A stretch of 64,000 nucleotides of DNA from Gordoniibacillus chartarius (GCF_042432825.1 NZ_JBHLWN010000031.1:124001-188000); one strand, 5' to 3'; shown: positions 52,226 to 61,050, counted from the first letter of the stretch. Notes: a model not told the origin generated them from the sequence alone. Translations and numbers: made by a program.

Positions 52226-54343
52226 TTACGATCCGTCCTTTAATATCGAAACGCCGCTATAGTACGTTTGCAAGATTTTGCGGTAATCGTAGCCGAGCTC
52301 CGCATACCCGCGGGCTCCCCACTGCGACATCCCGACCCCATGACCAAAGCCTTTGCCGGTAAAGACGAATTGCGGCTTCGCCGACAGCACGCGGACCGAG
52401 CCGTCGCCCTGCAGCGCCACCATCGTATCGCCGAGAGGCTTCGCCGCCGAAGAGCCTGCGCTGACCGCGTAAAGCGGCGCTCCGCCTGCATCCGGCAGCT
52501 GGCGGTTCGTTCCGTTCGCTCCGACAATAGTATAACGTCCCGTCTCTTCGATTTCAAACCGGGTGCTCGGCAGCCCGCCAAGCGCCGTCCGAATGGCGTC
52601 CGGGTATGGCAGCTTCAGCGGCTGGCCGTTCGCCTTGAGCTCCAAGGCGCGGCCGGAAGGGCCGCGTTTCGACACTTCCAACGACTCGAGCTTGCCGGAC
52701 AATCCGTACTCGCCCAAGCTTCTTTGCAGCGCCTCCGCATTGAGCGGCCCCCGCTGCCAAGCGAATGCATTCGACTCCTGCGCTTGTCCGAACACGGTGA
52801 CGCGGTCGCCGGCATTCAGCTTGCCGAGCGGAACGGAAGACGCGTCCGTCGTCGGCGCCGGCCTGACGTTAACCCCGCTCTCCGTCGCTGAGTACACCGC
52901 CAGTCCGATCCCGTTCTTCGTTCCCGTATCTTTGAGATAGTCGGAACGGACGTAGCCGATCGTTCCATCCTCCAGCGACACGCGGTACCAGAACGCTTTG
53001 TTCTTCGCTGCGCCGTCGTCGGGGCTCGGCGTGCTCTTTAAATAGGTTGACGTATTCCCCCAAGCTTCCGTCGGGTCTGCGGTCAGTCCTCCTGCATTAG
53101 ATGAATACAAAGGGGCAATTAACGTACCGGCGCTGTCTGCCAGAACTTCTCCCTTCGTCGCTGCCGCAGCCGCCGCGACGTCCGCCGCCTCTGTGGCGGT
53201 TCCCTTGTAAGCTTGATCCACTGTCGTGTCCGACACATGGGCGATGCCGTATTTCAGCCCTTGCTTAAGAACATATGTACGGGCGGCGACAGCCTGCGCC
53301 TTGAGCGCCTCCGCCGGCCAGCCGGTGCCCATCTCGGAGCCGACGACGGAGCCGACGTACGATTCGATCGGCACCTCGTTTACGACGGCAAGCGCCGAGC
53401 CCTGCAGGCTCAGCTCGAGCGCCCCCCGGTAAGAGCGTTCGAATCGCTCTTTGAACGTAACGGCTCCGCCGGCTTGCTTCGGCTGCACCCAAACTTTGGC
53501 TTCCGCTCCCCCGATCACATAGTGCGTATCCGTGACGTTCGCGGCTGTAGTCGCCTCAATGCGGCGCAGCATATACGGCGCTGCCGGAGCGGCAGGCTGC
53601 AGCGGAACGCCCGGCAGCAGCTTGGCCGCCTGCTGCTGCAGCGCCGTCAGCGCCTGCGGCGTCGCCGCGCTGCCGATCCAAACGGAGTAGCTCACCTTGC
53701 CTGCCGCATCCGCCTGCAGCACAATATCGGCGTCCAAGCCGGCTTGGGCTGCCGCCGCTTGCCGGTTCAGCGCCTCGGCTTCCGCCGCAAACGTTCCCGC
53801 CGCCACGTGCAGCGGACCGATCAGCGGCAGCGGTGAGCCCGGCTTCACGACCCCGGCCAGCTGCGCGCTGCCGGTCAGCTTGTCGCGCGCTGCCGTGGCG
53901 GAACCGATATCGTTGTAGTTTCCGTACGCAACTTGATAGACGGCCTTTCCTTGCTTGCTGCGGCTCCAGATGACCGCCCCTTGTCCCGGGTCGGCCGGCA
54001 GCTTGTCCGCCGTCTGCCGCGCAAGCGTCCAATCCGGTGTCTCCAGTACGAGAACAGCGTATTGATCGAGCGAAAACCGCGCTCCAGCCGGAGCGCTTAC
54101 CCACGTTTGCACCGCCTGCGGCGTCCTTACGCCGATATCTAGTCCTTGCGCGCCCGTAAGCGTCGCATAAGGAATCCCGGCGCCGGCTTTGCCGTCCAGT
54201 ATGAGCGCAACCCGGATCGATTCCAGCTTGGGCACTGCAGCGTACGTGTAGCCGCCGCTGCCGCCCATGGAGAACAAAGCAGCCGCGGTCACTGCCGCGG
54301 CCGTAATTTTACGATGCTTTAAGGTGAAGAAGCGCTTCAACAT
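52226..54343 (-). CDS. Secreted SpoIID/LytB-domain protein with SPOR-like and SH3b regions
   Basis: 705 residues. Signal peptide (K-I-T-A-A-A-V-T-A-A-A-L-F-S-M) then two SPOR-like units (about 125-160 and 215-245: A-V-Y-Q-V-A-Y-G-N-Y, V-S-Y-S-V-W-I-G-S). The SpoIID/LytB domain begins near 319 with N-E-V-P-I-E-S-Y-V-G-S-V-V-G-S-E-M and ends near 664-690 with G-F-G-H-G-V-G-M-S-Q-W-G-A-R-G. Between them lies an SH3b-like stretch (V-N-V-R-P-A-P-T-T near 488). SpoIID is a lytic transglycosylase acting on denuded glycans; LytB enhances amidases. The first residues of the catalytic motif are kept, so activity is plausible. Confidence 0.85.
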   Translation of the reverse strand: MLKRFFTLKHRKITAAAVTAAALFSMGGSGGYTYAAVPKLESIRVALILDGKAGAGIPYATLTGAQGLDIGVRTPQAVQTWVSAPAGARFSLDQYAVLVLETPDWTLARQTADKLPADPGQGAVIWSRSKQGKAVYQVAYGNYNDIGSATAARDKLTGSAQLAGVVKPGSPLPLIGPLHVAAGTFAAEAEALNRQAAAAQAGLDADIVLQADAAGKVSYSVWIGSAATPQALTALQQQAAKLLPGVPLQPAAPAAPYMLRRIEATTAANVTDTHYVIGGAEAKVWVQPKQAGGAVTFKERFERSYRGALELSLQGSALAVVNEVPIESYVGSVVGSEMGTGWPAEALKAQAVAARTYVLKQGLKYGIAHVSDTTVDQAYKGTATEAADVAAAAAATKGEVLADSAGTLIAPLYSSNAGGLTADPTEAWGNTSTYLKSTPSPDDGAAKNKAFWYRVSLEDGTIGYVRSDYLKDTGTKNGIGLAVYSATESGVNVRPAPTTDASSVPLGKLNAGDRVTVFGQAQESNAFAWQRGPLNAEALQRSLGEYGLSGKLESLEVSKRGPSGRALELKANGQPLKLPYPDAIRTALGGLPSTRFEIEETGRYTIVGANGTNRQLPDAGGAPLYAVSAGSSAAKPLGDTMVALQGDGSVRVLSAKPQFVFTGKGFGHGVGMSQWGARGYAELGYDYRKILQTYYSGVSILKDGS

Positions 54344-54374
54344 GCTATCTGCATTCCTTTCCGTCCGGCGCGGA

Positions 54375-55388
54375 CTAGCTTCGATCCGGCATCGGTATAT
54401 TCAAATGCGCATAAGCCTGCGGCGTCACTACGCGTCCGCGCGGCGTCCGCTGCAGGAAGCCGATCTGGAGCAAATACGGCTCGTACACGTCTTCGATCGT
54501 CTGGCTCTCTTCCCCGATCGTGGCGGCAATCGTATCGAGTCCTACCGGACCGCCCTGGAAGGAGCCGATAATCGCGCGCAGCATCTTATGGTCGACTTCG
54601 TCGAGGCCGAGCTCGTCGACCTGTATCAGCTTGAGCGCCATGCGGGCGATGTCCAGCGTAATGACGCCGTCGCCCCGCACTTGGGCGAAATCCCGCACCC
54701 GCTTTAGCAGCCGGTTGGCGATACGGGGCGTACCGCGCGAACGCTTGCCGATTTCGCGGGCCGCTTCGCCGACGATCTGCACCTGCAAAATATCCGCCGC
54801 GCGCGAAACGATGAACGTCAGCTCATCGACGGTGTAATATTCCAGGCGGCTGACGACGCCGAACCGGTCACGCAGCGGCGCCGACAGCAGCCCCGCCCGC
54901 GTCGTCGCGCCGACGAGCGTGAACGGCGGCAGATCAAGGCGCACGGACCGCGCCGATGGGCCTTTGCCGATAATAATATCCAGCGCGTAATCCTCCATCG
55001 CCGGATACAGCACTTCCTCGACCGTCCGGTGCAGCCGGTGGATCTCGTCGATGAAGAGCACGTCGTTCTCCTGCAAATTCGTCAGGATCGCAGCCAGATC
55101 GCCCGGACGCTCGATCGCCGGGCCGCTCGTCGTGCGAATGTTGACGCCGAGCTCGTTGGCGATAATGTTCGACAGCGTCGTCTTGCCGAGTCCCGGCGGC
55201 CCGTACAGCAGCACATGGTCAAGCGCTTCCTTGCGCAGCTTTGCCGCCTCGATATAAATTTTCAAATTTTCCTTGGCCTGCGCCTGTCCGATATATTCCG
55301 CCAAATAGCGGGGCCGGAGGGAAAACTCGACCGCTTGATCCTCCATCATAAACTGTGCCGAAATAAGCCGGTCTTCCACCTGCGTCAC
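54375..55388 (-). CDS. ruvB: Holliday junction branch migration ATPase RuvB
   Basis: 337 residues. Walker A G-P-P-G-L-G-K-T-T, Walker B L-F-I-D-E-I-H-R-L, sensor G-A-T-T-R-A-G, and the C-terminal winged helix ending T-P-R-G-R-V-V-T-P-Q-A-Y. Forms the motor with RuvA. Fourteen bases after ruvA. Confidence 0.98.
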   Translation of the reverse strand: MTQVEDRLISAQFMMEDQAVEFSLRPRYLAEYIGQAQAKENLKIYIEAAKLRKEALDHVLLYGPPGLGKTTLSNIIANELGVNIRTTSGPAIERPGDLAAILTNLQENDVLFIDEIHRLHRTVEEVLYPAMEDYALDIIIGKGPSARSVRLDLPPFTLVGATTRAGLLSAPLRDRFGVVSRLEYYTVDELTFIVSRAADILQVQIVGEAAREIGKRSRGTPRIANRLLKRVRDFAQVRGDGVITLDIARMALKLIQVDELGLDEVDHKMLRAIIGSFQGGPVGLDTIAATIGEESQTIEDVYEPYLLQIGFLQRTPRGRVVTPQAYAHLNIPMPDRS

Positions 55389-55402
55389 CTACCTGCCGCT
55401 AT

Positions 55403-56029
55403 TTATGTTCCTTGATATAAAGCCTGGAGCGCCAGCTTCACGAGCGTGTCGCTGGCAGCGCCTTCCGCCTTCGCTTTGATCTTCGCCCAAGCGCGGTCCG
55501 CTTCCGCCTCCGTATAGCCGAGCGCCTGCAGCGCTTCCTTCGCCTCGTTCCAAGCCGTGCCGCCCGCTCCCGCAGACGCCGCCGCCTCGCCCTCCAGCCC
55601 GATCGCCGCAACCGTATCCACGATGCTGCCCGTACCCAGCTTATCCTTCAAATCGAGGATAATACGCTGCGCCGTCTTGCGTCCGATGCCGGGCAGCTTC
55701 ATCAGAAACGCCACATTTTCCTGCTGAATCGCCGCTACGATCGTCTCCGGACGTCCGCCGGCCAGCACGCCGAGCGCCACCTTCGGACCGATCCCCGTCA
55801 CTTCAAGCAGCCGCCGGAACAGCGATTGCTCCTCCCGGGTCGGAAATCCGAACAGCAGGTGGGCGTCCTCGCGAACGTGATAATGAATGTAAAAGGTCGT
55901 TTCTTCCCCGTCCTTCAGTCTCGATTCGAACGGATTCGGGCAAAACACCCGGTATCCGATCCCGTGGACGTCCAACACAATATAATCCAGCTCCCGGGCG
56001 GCCAGCCGCCCGCGCAAATAATCGATCAT
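55403..56029 (-). CDS. ruvA: Holliday junction branch migration protein RuvA
   Basis: 208 residues. OB-fold N-terminal domain (M-I-D-Y-L-R-G-R-L), two helix-hairpin-helix motifs (E-V-T-G-I-G-P-K-V-A-L and K-L-P-G-I-G-R-K-T-A-Q-R-I), flexible linker, and C-terminal domain III (E-A-L-Q-A-L-G-Y-T-E-A-E). ATGA overlap with the ruvC stop. Confidence 0.97.
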   Translation of the reverse strand: MIDYLRGRLAARELDYIVLDVHGIGYRVFCPNPFESRLKDGEETTFYIHYHVREDAHLLFGFPTREEQSLFRRLLEVTGIGPKVALGVLAGGRPETIVAAIQQENVAFLMKLPGIGRKTAQRIILDLKDKLGTGSIVDTVAAIGLEGEAAASAGAGGTAWNEAKEALQALGYTEAEADRAWAKIKAKAEGAASDTLVKLALQALYQGT

Positions 56030-56529
56030 CGCTTCATAGTTCCCTTCACTTTATCGTGCAGCGCCGACGAATGGGCGTGGCAGATCGCCACCGCGAGCGC
56101 ATCCGCTACGTCATCCGGCTTCGGGACGGCGGACAGCTTGAGAAACATCCGCACCATCTCCTGCACCTGCTTCTTCTCGGCTTTGCCGTAGCCGACAATC
56201 GCCTGCTTCACTTGCATCGGCGTATATTCAGCCACCGGCAGCCCCTGCTGGACGGCGGCGAGAATGAGCACGCCCCGCGCCTGGCCGACGGTGAACGCCG
56301 TCGTGACGTTGCGGTTAAAAAACAGCTGCTCGATCGCCACCGCATCGGGCTTGTACATCTCGATCAGCTGGACGGCCGAGTCGTATACCTGCTTCAGCCG
56401 CAGTCCCGGGTCGGTATGCGCCTCCGTCGTTATGCAGCCGTACTGCACGGGCGTCAGCTTGCTGCCGAGCTTGTCGACGAAGCCGAAGCCGACGATCGCA
56501 ATCCCCGGGTCGATTCCCATAATACGCAA
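56026..56529 (-). CDS. ruvC: Holliday junction resolvase RuvC
   Basis: About 167 residues. Acidic catalytic residues in G-I-D-P-G, V-A-I-E-Q-L-F-F and D-V-A-D-A-L-A-V-A. The frame is open to 56574, but the usual L-R-I-M-G-I-D-P-G start corresponds to a TTG at 56529 ten bases after GGGAG. Gram-positive rods often use RecU instead; full RuvABC is kept here, as in other Paenibacillaceae. Confidence 0.95.
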   Translation of the reverse strand: MRIMGIDPGIAIVGFGFVDKLGSKLTPVQYGCITTEAHTDPGLRLKQVYDSAVQLIEMYKPDAVAIEQLFFNRNVTTAFTVGQARGVLILAAVQQGLPVAEYTPMQVKQAIVGYGKAEKKQVQEMVRMFLKLSAVPKPDDVADALAVAICHAHSSALHDKVKGTMKR

Positions 56530-56627
56530 TCCGCTACCACTCCCATTTTCCGCGGGCCTTGCCAAGGCTGTCAATAAAAAGTCAAAAACGCGAACATATG
56601 TACACCTGCCATTATAGCATGGAGAAA

Positions 56628-56664
56628 CAAAAAGAGATAGACTCGGGAAGTCCCGGCTATCTCT
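56628..56664 (-). terminator. bofC terminator enclosing the stop codon
   Basis: On the minus strand AGAGATAG and CTATCTCT pair, with an inner CGGGA/TCCCG arm, and TTTTTGTTT follows. The bofC stop TAG (56657-56659) is inside the 5' arm. Confidence 0.8.
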
Positions 56665-57346
56665 CGTTTGGCTCTGGATTCATCGCCCTCTGCGTTTCTT
56701 CGACCGCAAAATCGCTGAACGTGGACAATACGCTGTTGTACTCGGCGAGATCGCCCACGCGGATGCCGCTGTACAGGTGATTGACCGTGTCTTGCGGCAG
56801 CGAGCTTTCCAGATGATGAATATTCAATTGGAAAAACGTTCGGATCACATGATCCCGGTCGGGCTCTCCGTCGAACAAGGTCAAGTTGCCGTTATCGTCG
56901 ATGCCGAAATACGCGGTTTCCTTGCAGGCCGGAGACAGGTCGTCGATCGACTGGTGGAACGCCGCCGTGCCGTCCTCCTCCAGCGTCAGCGGCCAGTCGG
57001 GATGCTCCTGGTGAAGCTTCCGAATTCCGCCCGGAGGCAAAATGCCAAGCTTCTGCCGCTCGTCGCCGCATACGTACGTTTTCAAAATCACGACCTCGCG
57101 CGCTTTGCCCTCGCGTTCGATTGCGGCCAGCGTATCCGCTAGCTTCTTCGCATCGTCGTTTTGCACGATCGGCGCAAACGCGCTCCATGCCGAAGCATCG
57201 TCGGCTCCGTCTTCCCGGCTTTGCCGAATTTGACCCGCTACTATCGTCACCCCAGCCGCGATCAATACGAATATTCCGAGCGCCAGCCAGCGCCGCCTTG
57301 TGCGCAGCCGACGCTTCAGCTGTTTCCAAAGGTTCATCGCGAACAT
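56657..57346 (-). CDS. bofC: Intercompartmental signalling factor BofC-like
   Basis: 229 residues: a basic start, one membrane helix (L-G-I-F-V-L-I-A-A-G-V-T-I-V-A), then an extracytoplasmic domain with the BofC C-terminal pattern (F-G-I-D-D-N-G-N-L-T-L-F-D-G-E-P, F-F-Q-L-N-I-H-H-L-E-S). In B. subtilis BofC is made in the forespore and restrains SpoIVB, timing sigma-K activation. ATG 57346 is six bases after AAGGGG. Next to ruv genes, as in B. subtilis. Confidence 0.82.
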   Translation of the reverse strand: MFAMNLWKQLKRRLRTRRRWLALGIFVLIAAGVTIVAGQIRQSREDGADDASAWSAFAPIVQNDDAKKLADTLAAIEREGKAREVVILKTYVCGDERQKLGILPPGGIRKLHQEHPDWPLTLEEDGTAAFHQSIDDLSPACKETAYFGIDDNGNLTLFDGEPDRDHVIRTFFQLNIHHLESSLPQDTVNHLYSGIRVGDLAEYNSVLSTFSDFAVEETQRAMNPEPNER

Positions 57347-57378
57347 GAGAATCCCCTTCCGTCCATGGTATTTTTCTA

Positions 57379-57408
57379 TAGTTTTACCATTTCGGAAGGG
57401 GATATACG
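57379..57408 (-). promoter_or_regulatory. Possible forespore (sigma-F/G-type) promoter of bofC
   Basis: On the minus strand CGTATA (57403-57408), 17 bases, then AAAACTA (57379-57385). Partial match to TGAATA / CATACTA. Fits the known forespore expression of bofC, but the match is modest. Confidence 0.3.
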
Positions 57409-57422
57409 CGGATAGGCTTCGG

Positions 57423-59168
57423 TTACACGTTAATCCAAGGCAGGTTCGGCTGGCGGCGCGATTTCGCCGGTGCGTTCTGGCGGAGCGAGCGCAGGTATAC
57501 GCTCAGCTTTTCCCTGTCTGAGAGCGGCTTCGTGCGGCGGACGGACGCGGGCGCGACAGGGAGCGATTTGGTTTTGCCCCGAGGTTTCGGAGCATCGATC
57601 GTCACGTCGAGCTCCGCCTCCTTCTCATCGATCTTCAGGCCTTCCAACTCGTACTGCCCGCCCGGAGCATCCGTCGGATATACCGGAAGCTCCGCTCCGT
57701 GTGCCGGATATGGAGCGTACAAATGCTCCGGCGGCATGAGCTCGGACGGCATCGGCGCTGCCGTTACATAAGGCGCCATCAGCGGCGCCGTATACGGCAT
57801 CGCTCCTTCGGCAGCGTAAGGCAAGGCCATCTTCGGTCCGGAGCAGCAGCTGAACGGATTCGCAGGTGCATATGCGTGAGAGTGAACATGAGCATGAGCA
57901 TGGGCGTTAGCGTGATCGTGGGCAAGAGCATGGGCGTACGCATGAGCCGGTGCATGAGGGTCTGCAAACCCGCTGCCGTAGGTATACGGTGTGGCCAGCG
58001 CTTCGTGATACGTATGCGGAAACGCCGAGCCGTGCGGCGGATACATGCCGTACGGCGCCGCAAACTGCTCGAACGGCTGCTGCGGCATGCTCGGGAATTC
58101 AGGCTGCGCCTGATCGAACGCCTCCACAGCCGGGACGTTGGCCTGCGCGAACGGGTGAACCACCTGCGGCTGCTCCCATCCCTGCAATCCGGCGAAAGGT
58201 TCCGCCATCAGCGGTGCCTGCGGCAGCATCGGCGCTTGCGGATGCCCCGGCAGCGGGAACTGCGCCTGCGGATGCCCCGGCAGCGGGAACTGCGCCTGCG
58301 GATGCTGCGGGAAATGCATCCCATACTGAGCTTGCGCGTATGCTCCCGCTTGCGCCGCCTGCCCATGCGGCATCAGCGGCTCATAGCTCCACCAGTCGGA
58401 CGGAGCGCCTGCCTCAGCTCCCGGCCCTGTAAACGGCTGCTGCATGTGCGGCATATCCGCCGGCATACCCTGCCATTCCTGCGGCGGCGCCCCTTCCGGA
58501 ACGCCCTGCCATTCCTGCGGCTGCGGCGGTATCCCCGCATGCAGACCGGGCGCACTGTCCCCGGTATGCAAGCCCGGCACGATGTCTCCGGTATACAAAC
58601 CCGGCGATATGTCTCCGGTATGCAAACCCGGCGTTACGTCACCGGTATGCAAGCCCGGCGCAGCGTCTCCCGCTGCAGGCGCCTGCATTTGCGGCTCCGT
58701 CACGACACCGTCAGGCTGCGTCGCTTCGCCGGATGCCCCGGGCGGTTCGCCAATCGGCGTGAACGGATGCTCATCCGGATTCAAATTGTCCGTCTCAGGC
58801 GCCCCGCCCTCGATCGGAGCTGCCGGCGAATGATTCTTTTTCGGAATATAGACGACTTCGCCGGTCAACAGCACGTTCGGATTTTTCAGATGCGGGTTGG
58901 CCGCGATCAGCTCCTGCAGCGTTACTTCCCAAGCTTTGCTCAGCTTCCACAGCGTATCGCCCTGCTTTACTACATGCTTGAACGCATACGTGCCTTCCGC
59001 AGGCTCAAGCGGCTTCGGAGCCGTTGGCACCTTGATCTTCATTCCTGTCTCGATCTTATCCGGGTTTAAAATATGCGGGTTGGCCGCGATCAGCTTTGCA
59101 AGCTCGACTCCGTACTTTGCCGCGAGCTGAACGAGCGTTTCTCCGAGTTTGACGATATGAATTTTCAA
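57423..59168 (-). CDS. safA: Spore coat morphogenetic protein SafA-like, repeat-rich
   Basis: About 581 residues. Two LysM domains at the N terminus (K-I-H-I-V-K-L-G-E-T-L and H-V-V-K-Q-G-D-T-L-W-K-L-S, residues about 1-112) should bind cortex peptidoglycan. Then a long Pro/Gln/Met-rich region with five 9-residue units of P-G-L-H-T-G-D-x-x type, two to three Q-F-P-L-P-G-H-P-Q-A units, a Tyr/Pro-rich part and a His/Ala tract (A-H-A-H-A-H-V-H-S-H), ending in a basic tail. The TTG at 59168, seven bases after GGGAGG, gives the SafA-type K-I-H-I-V start. SafA anchors the inner coat. Confidence 0.8.
   Translation of the reverse strand: MKIHIVKLGETLVQLAAKYGVELAKLIAANPHILNPDKIETGMKIKVPTAPKPLEPAEGTYAFKHVVKQGDTLWKLSKAWEVTLQELIAANPHLKNPNVLLTGEVVYIPKKNHSPAAPIEGGAPETDNLNPDEHPFTPIGEPPGASGEATQPDGVVTEPQMQAPAAGDAAPGLHTGDVTPGLHTGDISPGLYTGDIVPGLHTGDSAPGLHAGIPPQPQEWQGVPEGAPPQEWQGMPADMPHMQQPFTGPGAEAGAPSDWWSYEPLMPHGQAAQAGAYAQAQYGMHFPQHPQAQFPLPGHPQAQFPLPGHPQAPMLPQAPLMAEPFAGLQGWEQPQVVHPFAQANVPAVEAFDQAQPEFPSMPQQPFEQFAAPYGMYPPHGSAFPHTYHEALATPYTYGSGFADPHAPAHAYAHALAHDHANAHAHAHVHSHAYAPANPFSCCSGPKMALPYAAEGAMPYTAPLMAPYVTAAPMPSELMPPEHLYAPYPAHGAELPVYPTDAPGGQYELEGLKIDEKEAELDVTIDAPKPRGKTKSLPVAPASVRRTKPLSDREKLSVYLRSLRQNAPAKSRRQPNLPWINV
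58535..58671. repeat. 27-bp tandem units coding the 9-residue repeats of SafA
   Basis: Five consecutive 27-bp units with the common core GGTATGCAAGCCCGGC on the plus strand (units differ mainly in the last codons). They encode D-x-x-P-G-L-H-T-G. A separate 30-bp duplication coding G-H-P-Q-A-Q-F-P-L-P lies at about 58250-58310. Confidence 0.8.
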
Positions 59169-59271
59169 GGTCAAACCTCCCTTTAAGGATGTGTTTCATG
59201 CATCTTATCACCATCCTATGCGGCAAATGGGCGTTTGACGTCTCCTTCAATGAAAAATATGACTTCCCTCT

Positions 59272-60957
59272 TCAAATCCCGCCTGCCCGCCTTCGTCCGA
59301 TGACGCCAAGCACAAGCGGAATCAGCGCTGCCGTAAAGAGAGCAAGCACATAAAGACAAATTTCGAAGGCGTAGGCGTAATTTGCCGCGTTCGCCAGCTT
59401 CAGATGGGCAGCCATAACCATGCCGAACGCATCATTGGTGAGAACTGTCTTACAGCTGTCCGGAAGCACGGACGGGTCGCTCGAATGAGCATATTCGCCA
59501 TAGCAGCTGCGAAACTTTGCGGCGAGCTCCGCTTTCTGCGCCTCGCTTGTCTGCAAAGCCCCCAGACGCTCCACAAGCTGAGGCGCCAGACGCTGGCTGA
59601 CGGCATCGGCATTCCCGCTCATCAAGCTCAGCAGCAGCAGGCCGGTGAGCGCAATGCCAATTGCGAACGCCGCCTGCATGCCTGTGGTTAGAATGCCGGA
59701 TGCCGAGCCGATATCGGCCGCCCGAACTTTCGCCAGAATGACATTCGTCAGCGGCGCCGCAATCGCTCCCTGCCCCAGTCCCAGCACGGCCAAAACCGGA
59801 ATCCATTCATAGCCTGCAAAATCGGTCCCCGTCCGATGGACGGCGGCGGCCAGCAGCGCATAGCCGAGCGACGTCAGCACCGCACCGGCCGTAAGCACGT
59901 GCGGACCGAACTTCGCCGCCGCTCTCGCCGAATAGAGCGATGCGGCAAAGTACCCCGCCCCCATCGGTAAAATAACGAGACCGGCCTTCAGCGCCGTAAA
60001 ACCGAGTCCGATTTGCAGAAAATACGCGGAGACGAGAAAGTACGCGGATTGCGAGCAAAGCAGCACGAACACGACCAGCATCCCGAACGAGAAGCTGCGC
60101 TGGCGGAACAAACCGACGTTCATAAACGGAACTCGGCCTATGCGAGCGAGCCTTCGCTCATACCAGACGAAGCCGGCAAGCACAGGGACGGACAACGCCA
60201 GGCAGGCGATCAGGCCGGCCGGCCAGCCTTCCTTCTGCCCTTGCACGAGCGGATAAATAAGCATGACGATACCTGCCGCCGCCAATATGGCCCCCGCGAT
60301 GTCCAGCTTCGAGCGATCGGCGCTCTTGGATTCCCCGATGCTCGGAAGCAGGCAAAGGATCAGCAAGCCGACCGGCACACTGAAGAAAAATACGGTCCGC
60401 CAATCGAGATCAAGCGGATTCCAGTGCAGCAGCAGACCGCCGATGAGCTGGCCGCTCGTCGCTGCGACGCCTTGAGCGGCGCCGTACAGCCCGAAGACGG
60501 CCGCGCGCCGCTCCGGCGCGTAGTTCGCCTGGATGAGCGACAGCACCTGCGGCGCCATCATAGCGGCGAAAACTCCTTGTATGACGCGGAGCGGGAGCAG
60601 CATGCCGACGCCGGTGGACAGGCCGCACAGCAGAGCGGCAAGCGTGAAGCCCGCCACGCCGACGAGCAGCATCCGCTTGCGGCCATAGCGGTCGCCCAGC
60701 CGTCCGCCGATAATTAACGCAGCGGCATAGGCGACCGTGTAGCCGGCGATGAGGAACTGCACCTCGGCGAAGCTGGCGTGTAAAGCAAGCTGAATCGATG
60801 GAGCGGCGACATTGACGATAAAGATGTTGGCGACCGGCAAGAAGACGGACAGCAGTACGACAGCCAGTAAGGTCGAGGCTCGGCGTCCAGACTGCGCCTC
60901 GGGCAATACCGGCGTTTGGACGGCGCTTGCAGCTGGCACCGTATTTCGCGTAGACAT
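59272..60957 (-). CDS. MFS drug exporter, DHA2 (14-helix) family
   Basis: 561 residues, about 14 membrane helices. Motif A G-G-R-L-G-D-R-Y-G-R-K-R after helix 2 and P-L-R-V-I-Q-G in helix 4; the antiporter motif C region G-L-Y-G-A-A-Q-G-V-A-A follows. Resembles EmrB/QacA proton-driven multidrug exporters. ATG eight bases after AAAGGAG. Divergent from a TetR gene with two palindromic operators between them, the usual arrangement for an inducible exporter. Confidence 0.92.
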   Translation of the reverse strand: MSTRNTVPAASAVQTPVLPEAQSGRRASTLLAVVLLSVFLPVANIFIVNVAAPSIQLALHASFAEVQFLIAGYTVAYAAALIIGGRLGDRYGRKRMLLVGVAGFTLAALLCGLSTGVGMLLPLRVIQGVFAAMMAPQVLSLIQANYAPERRAAVFGLYGAAQGVAATSGQLIGGLLLHWNPLDLDWRTVFFFSVPVGLLILCLLPSIGESKSADRSKLDIAGAILAAAGIVMLIYPLVQGQKEGWPAGLIACLALSVPVLAGFVWYERRLARIGRVPFMNVGLFRQRSFSFGMLVVFVLLCSQSAYFLVSAYFLQIGLGFTALKAGLVILPMGAGYFAASLYSARAAAKFGPHVLTAGAVLTSLGYALLAAAVHRTGTDFAGYEWIPVLAVLGLGQGAIAAPLTNVILAKVRAADIGSASGILTTGMQAAFAIGIALTGLLLLSLMSGNADAVSQRLAPQLVERLGALQTSEAQKAELAAKFRSCYGEYAHSSDPSVLPDSCKTVLTNDAFGMVMAAHLKLANAANYAYAFEICLYVLALFTAALIPLVLGVIGRRRAGGI

Positions 60958-60991
60958 CGTGCATTCTCCTTTGACGTGTGATATGATGAGG

Positions 60992-61007
60992 GAGACAGAT
61001 CTGTCTC
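60992..61007. promoter_or_regulatory. TetR-type operator 1
   Basis: GAGACAGATCTGTCTC is a perfect 16-base palindrome in the divergent region, just downstream of the predicted MFS start point. Confidence 0.85.
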
Positions 61008-61021
61008 ATTTCTAGTAACGA

Positions 61022-61050
61022 ATGATACAGACAGATCTGTCTCGTGTCAA
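61022..61050 (-). promoter_or_regulatory. MFS exporter promoter
   Basis: On the minus strand TTGACA (61045-61050) and TATCAT (61022-61027) with a 17-base spacer. The spacer is filled by operator 2, so repressor binding should block RNA polymerase. Confidence 0.85.
61029..61042. promoter_or_regulatory. TetR-type operator 2, inside the promoter spacer
   Basis: AGACAGATCTGTCT is a perfect 14-base palindrome with the same core as operator 1; centres are 36 bases apart. Confidence 0.88.
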
